From Lineus longissimus (lineage: Eukaryota > Nemertea > Pilidiophora > Heteronemertea > Lineidae), in assembly GCF_910592395.1 (NCBI RefSeq), contig NC_088316.1, forward strand, positions 19,220,001 to 19,284,000: a stretch of DNA of 64,000 bases, in the 5' to 3' direction. Numbering within the stretch: the stretch's first letter is position 1; each line of letters starts with the position of its first letter. Made by a program: the position numbers and the translations under genes. This document shows positions 59,938 through 64,000 of the stretch, one piece after another. The notes under the pieces are model-generated. The model was given only the letters and a program-made list of their open reading frames with translations. It did not search any database and had not been told where the DNA came from.

Positions 59938-62900
59938 CTGCAAAGAGAATGAATACATAGACATGTATACTGGTTCGCACTCATCACATCATGCCTTGTC
60001 CACCATCAAAAGTGGTACCATTCATAGACATGCTTAGCTCATAACGTCTAATAACCACGCCACTTATTTTATTTTCAATCATTTGTCTGGTAGTGTATTC
60101 TGGAGACAGATGGTGAATAATAATAAACTACTTTACTCACATTAGTTTTTAGGTTTTAAACAGGTGTTATTCAGCAAACATAGGCCTGTACATGTCCACA
60201 TGTACAGACCCTTCCCAATCAAGCCAGGTGTTTTATTCTAAAATTCAGCCTCCAGTAAATGTGGTGACTAATTCACTTGCGCCTATGGCAATATTTCTGT
60301 TCTGTTCAGACACCGACAGTATTTATCAGACAAAATGCACCTTTGATGCAAAACATATATAATGACATTCTGTGATGACTCAGCCATATGCCATAACCCA
60401 GAAAAGATCATTCCTGGCAGTCAATTGATTTTGAATTCAATAGTGTCACCATGTATGATTGAACATCCTGGTTTAGTTTGGGTCACAGTGTCACATGATA
60501 TTGATAATAATAATATAAAATTTATACAAAGATTAGATGATCAGGCAGCACATGATGATCCTTTGAGTCACCTGGGTTTTTCAACATGACGACCGGCCTA
60601 CCACTACTGTCCAGGCAGTAGCCCATGGCTGATCATCACATGGCTTTGATTATGATCCTTCTCAGAACATGTACAATGCACTGTACCAAGTCGGGCCTAC
60701 CACTACCAGGGCCTACCACTACCAGGGCCTACCACTACCAGGGCCTACCACTACCAGGGCCTACCACTACCAGGGCCTACCACTACCAGGTGCACATCAT
60801 GTCGTCAGCTCAAGGGCTATTTAGTTTAACTAGTCAAAGACTAACATTCATGACTCGAAACATGGACATGATGATTCCCGCAACTACATGTTTGTTTTGA
60901 ATTATGCTGGGAGAAGTGTGTACAGATGAGAAGTGGGGACTGCTCAGATTGTTATCACATCAATGCACATGCTGCATACATGTATGTAATGTTAGAATTT
61001 GATCAGGATCTGAATGAAGGAGACTTTTCATGCTCACAGTTTATTTGTATGTACATAGTTCAATGTATGGGTTTGTCATTGACTGCAGAAGACATACATG
61101 ATCCATACAAGTTTGATCACGGATGTGGGACCATTACCCAAGCCTGAGGACCAGAACACACACTTCATGGTGAGTGGTGTGGGCTCAATTAGTTTCCTGG
61201 AGACAATCTCCATTGGCAACCAGCAAGGGAGAGGGTTAATCAAAGAAATATCATCAGATATGTAAAGAGAAATGTTGTGTATAGCAGAGACATTATTGAT
61301 TATGTGCTGAAAATAACTTAAATACAAAAACTATCAAGAATTCAAAGCCTGTTTTCAATAGTCGAATATCAGTGGTGATCGACAATGTCAAGTCAATCGT
61401 TTCTGTTGTTGGAGTATGCATTGGAGCAGCAGCAGTACATGCGAGCTGAACAATACTACGACGCACATAAGACAGGCCCCAAACAAATCATAGAACTGGG
61501 AAAAACAACATCATGACCTTCAGAGTCACCAACACACTGCAACACAGCCAACGATGCTGCTGGCCACACAATGACGAGTGTATGGCATCCCGCCATGCAT
61601 ATGGATGGTTATTGATCACTGAATGTGCAAGTCAATTTATGCTTTGCGGACGACGGCAATACACTGCCTGTATGGCAGGAGCATTCACTCAGACAGATCT
61701 GTCAGTCAAGAAAGGATTGGGGCAAAGTGTAGCTCTGTTTTTTATCACTTTTTGAAAAAGACTTTACTTCGTAGCGGTATATACTTACGTGAAAAGTGTG
61801 TAATTTTCTGGCTTAATTCCATTGGCTATTAAAGCAGCTACGACGAGACCATAAATAGCAATGATACCAGCCATAACTACGGGGATAATGGACTTCATGA
61901 TAAGCTCTGGTCGCATGACGGACATGGCTGCGATGCCAGTCCCTGATTTAGCTGTTCCATATGCTGCACCAAGTGCTACAAAGAGAAAAGAGGAGAAAAA
62001 CATGAACAAATCATTATTATTAATATCATCTTAACTGGTTCTTCCATTCTACCTCGGACGGCTGTATTAGAGTCTGCATTGTCTTATGCGGTAATCAATC
62101 ACTCAACATTCATATCGCTTCCAGCTTGGATACGGATGGGGTTTGCAACAGACCTCCATCCAATGTGTATAGGACACTGTCATGAGGACATATTCATGAT
62201 ATGTCGAGAGATTACTGCCCAGGACCAGCAAGCTCAGTGTACTGTTACTGTAACATATTTTACCACAAATCCCGGTTTCTAAAGCTCTTTCATCAAGGGC
62301 AGTCAGTGTATATTAAAACACTGATGGACTCAGTCCAAACATGCTGTAGAACCTTGATCAACACACTAGAAGCCAAATACAGATTGCTGTCCCCCTTTAC
62401 ATGAAATAAATATATTATTCAACCAATGAATAATTTATTCAGAATCCTGCAACCCCCATCGATTGTGTACATACATTAGTGTCATGAATGGAAAGGTAGT
62501 TCAACCATCTGCATAAAGATGGCAGAGTAATCTCATTTTCAAGACAACTGAGAGTTTAACGATGAAGTCGGAAATCAATGGCTTATTGTGACTGGTGCGG
62601 CGTTAAACTATGATACAATTTGTCCATCATAGTATCAAATATGTCTTCAGTTTAGCAACTGGCTCATTGTCTAAATCCAATGGCATTGAAATGGGATGAA
62701 ATTCAAAATCCCTCATCACTTGGCTGGTACAGCTTTCCCCGATCAAGTTTAGATTAGAACTAGATTATCAGCTGCTGATATTGATAACATGGGTTAAAAA
62801 TGGAAATTTGTTTCATCATAATCATCATCATTTAGATATTGTCACGATTGTGGCCAAGAAATTTGGCCTTTGCCTCGAGTTTAGTTGGCGCATTGCAATG

Positions 62901-63249
62901 GCATTGGTCTTCGCAACAAAACATTAACAAAATAAAATCTTTGTGTAGTCACAAGAACGGTCTATCGTCAGGCCTAGGCGACATTGTACTTTGTCAGTTA
63001 GTCTGTTCTCAGGCTGAACAAGAACATCAACACACTTACAGTACACAGCACAGCGAGATAGGATCGAGAACAAGACAACCCACTGAAACAGAAATGTACA
63101 GAGGAATGTACGTGGATTTGTACAGAGAAAATCCAGGAAATGGGGGAGTGATCTTTCATCAAATTATACTTACAACTGAAGACTATAGCGGAAGTTGCAC
63201 CCATAACACCGAAGAATGGTGTGTAAGCTGGAGGCATATCATCGGCCAT
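59727..63249 (-). CDS. V-ATPase 16 kDa proteolipid subunit c (three exons)
   Basis: Rotor ring subunit of the membrane Vo sector. It carries protons across vacuolar, lysosomal and plasma membranes. Exons on minus: 63249-63174, 61975-61789, 59937-59727, all GT-AG, joining to 158 codons (157 aa, against 155 in human). Four membrane segments are visible: about residues 12-32, [20 protein letters not shown], a Gly-rich [20 protein letters not shown], and [20 protein letters not shown] with the essential proton-carrying Glu139. The [13 protein letters not shown] loop is typical. Residue 26 is Ser where many animals have Ala. The gene is ATP6V0C/ductin type; the b-type proteolipid (c'') is longer, so it is excluded. 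It starts at [18 protein letters not shown]. No defects. Confidence 0.97.
59938..61788 (-). other. V-ATPase subunit c intron 2
   Basis: Non-coding, 1.85 kb. It contains the 16 bp minisatellite at 60693-60788 and a single related word (ggcctaccactac) at about 60595. Confidence 0.7.
60693..60788 (+). repeat. 16 bp minisatellite, six copies
   Basis: gggcctaccactacca occurs six times without a mismatch (60693, 60709, 60725, 60741, 60757, 60773). Perfect identity implies recent expansion or polymorphism. Confidence 0.95.
61789..61975 (-). CDS. V-ATPase subunit c exon 2
   Basis: Encodes [20 protein letters not shown], then [20 protein letters not shown], to KPENYTLF. Acceptor tttgtag|ca, donor ttcac|gtaagt. 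Confidence 0.96.
61976..63173 (-). other. V-ATPase subunit c intron 1
   Basis: Non-coding, 1.2 kb. I see no element beyond a short tcatcatcatt run near 62820. Confidence 0.6.
63174..63249 (-). CDS. V-ATPase subunit c exon 1
   Basis: Encodes [20 protein letters not shown] and AIVFS, the N-terminus and start of membrane segment 1. Donor agtt|gtaagt. Confidence 0.95.
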
Positions 63250-63348
63250 TGTGTTATTTTTCAGTTATATCAAAGATATTCGGGAAGAAAGGCGAAGTTG
63301 GTATGTCCAGTGGTCGAACTTTCACGTAAAATGGCGAGTGAAGACAGA

Positions 63349-63470
63349 TCATGTGATTTGCCGGCTCTATTACTTTGTAACAGGGCTCATGATTGGTCTA
63401 AAATAAAATATTCGGCAGGATTGACCAATCAGAGTTAGGTTTGTATCAATGATTAATTCTAGTGACGTCA
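63349..63470 (-). promoter_or_regulatory. V-ATPase subunit c promoter: M-box/CLEAR-like, CCAAT and CRE sites
   Basis: Upstream of the start codon (transcription leftward) are tcatgtga at 63349-63356, an MITF/TFE-type E-box; a CCAAT word in each orientation (attgg at 63393-63397 and ccaat at 63425-63429); and a full CRE palindrome tgacgtca at 63463-63470. MITF/TFEB control of V-ATPase genes through such E-boxes is known in flies and vertebrates. The role here is inferred. Confidence 0.5.
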
Positions 63471-63746
63471 TCATATTGCACTGCCACAAATGCTTGTCCT
63501 TGACCCCTGAAGCACATGGCTTTGTACAGTGTGGAATCATCAGTTCTCCTCAAAATCACCCGTTTACTCGGTCAATAATCAAATTCAGACAATAAAATGA
63601 TGATTGCCCAGATGAATGTTATCTAAAGATTGTAAAACAAAATAAAGATGAAGTTTAGTTACAGGGTATGCATCAATCTAACGGAACACAACACAGAAAA
63701 AAGTGAAGGGACGGGCAGTACCTACACATAGTATGATAGTACATAC

Positions 63747-64000
63747 CTGCAGTACTGTCCAAAAGAAATGTTTCTTTTTAGACACAACATCCAGACTCCT
63801 CAAAGAAGGGAATATGTGAAAACTGCCAGCTAGAGATGTGACTGTAGTTGGATTGGTTTGTGTAGAATAAGATTTGGACAATGGTGCACCAGCGGTGGTG
63901 CCAGCAGCAGAACGGCAATCTAAATTGCTAACAAACCTCTGATCTCTCCGTGCCTGGCATTCTGAAGTGATCAGACCTCTACATCTACTGTGATCAGACC
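63747..64000 (-). CDS. Possible partial exon of an unidentified gene, running off the right edge
   Basis: On the minus strand a frame is open from the window edge to a good donor (ctgcag|gtatgt), 84 codons, phase 0 at the donor. It reads GLITSECQARRDQRFVSNLD, then a Ser/Thr/Ala-rich stretch, and ends FHIFPSLRSLDVVSKKKHFF, then WTVLQ. A basic patch followed by aromatic and hydrophobic residues at the donor would suit the approach to a membrane segment. I do not recognise the family. It could equally be a chance open frame or a 5' exon of a transcript reading into V-ATPase c. Confidence 0.3.

Noticed and set aside
62839-63438. 199-codon plus-strand frame antisense to V-ATPase c exon 1
   Set aside because: Composition is arbitrary, no domain is visible, and it overlaps the promoter, exon 1 and intron of a well-supported gene on the other strand.
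1-64000. CRISPR array or prokaryotic operon
   Set aside because: Tandem arrays here have no unique spacers between identical repeats, and the genes are split by introns.

Overview
The window is nuclear DNA of an animal. Its genes are split by GT-AG introns, introns and spacers are long and AT-rich, and short non-coding repeats are common. The proteins (a Mastermind-like Notch co-activator, mitochondrial TRAP1, V-ATPase subunit c) point to a bilaterian, probably a marine invertebrate. A lophotrochozoan is my guess, but sequence reading alone cannot fix the phylum.

Layout. Positions 1-9150 hold no convincing cellular gene and are packed with repeats: two copies of a ~335 bp segment with a short ORF, a fragment of a restriction-like-endonuclease (RLE) retrotransposon, a 68 bp and a 56 bp tandem array, palindromic CACCATGG-type motifs, tRNA-derived SINE pieces and a SINE-like core inside a MITE. 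From 24297 down to 11758 on the minus strand is a two-exon Mastermind-like gene with a ~9.9 kb intron. It lies head to head with TRAP1 on the plus strand (26060-53846, 17 exons, 726 aa), which is complete and whose splice junctions all join in frame. The first TRAP1 intron is 13.5 kb. Downstream of TRAP1 lies a cluster of long perfect inverted repeats (54411-54840). On the minus strand, 63249-59727, is a complete three-exon V-ATPase 16 kDa proteolipid gene (157 aa) with a recognisable promoter. A possible further minus-strand exon runs off the right edge.

Function. The three genes act in different compartments: nucleus (Notch transcription complex), mitochondrial matrix (HSP90-type chaperone) and endomembranes (proton pump rotor). 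No shared pathway is evident. The most unusual DNA is the set of palindromic and foldback repeats at 2666-3050, 8026-8310, 10185-10276 and 54411-54840. The long early TRAP1 introns may carry regulatory DNA. No CRISPR array, rRNA gene or intact autonomous transposon was seen.
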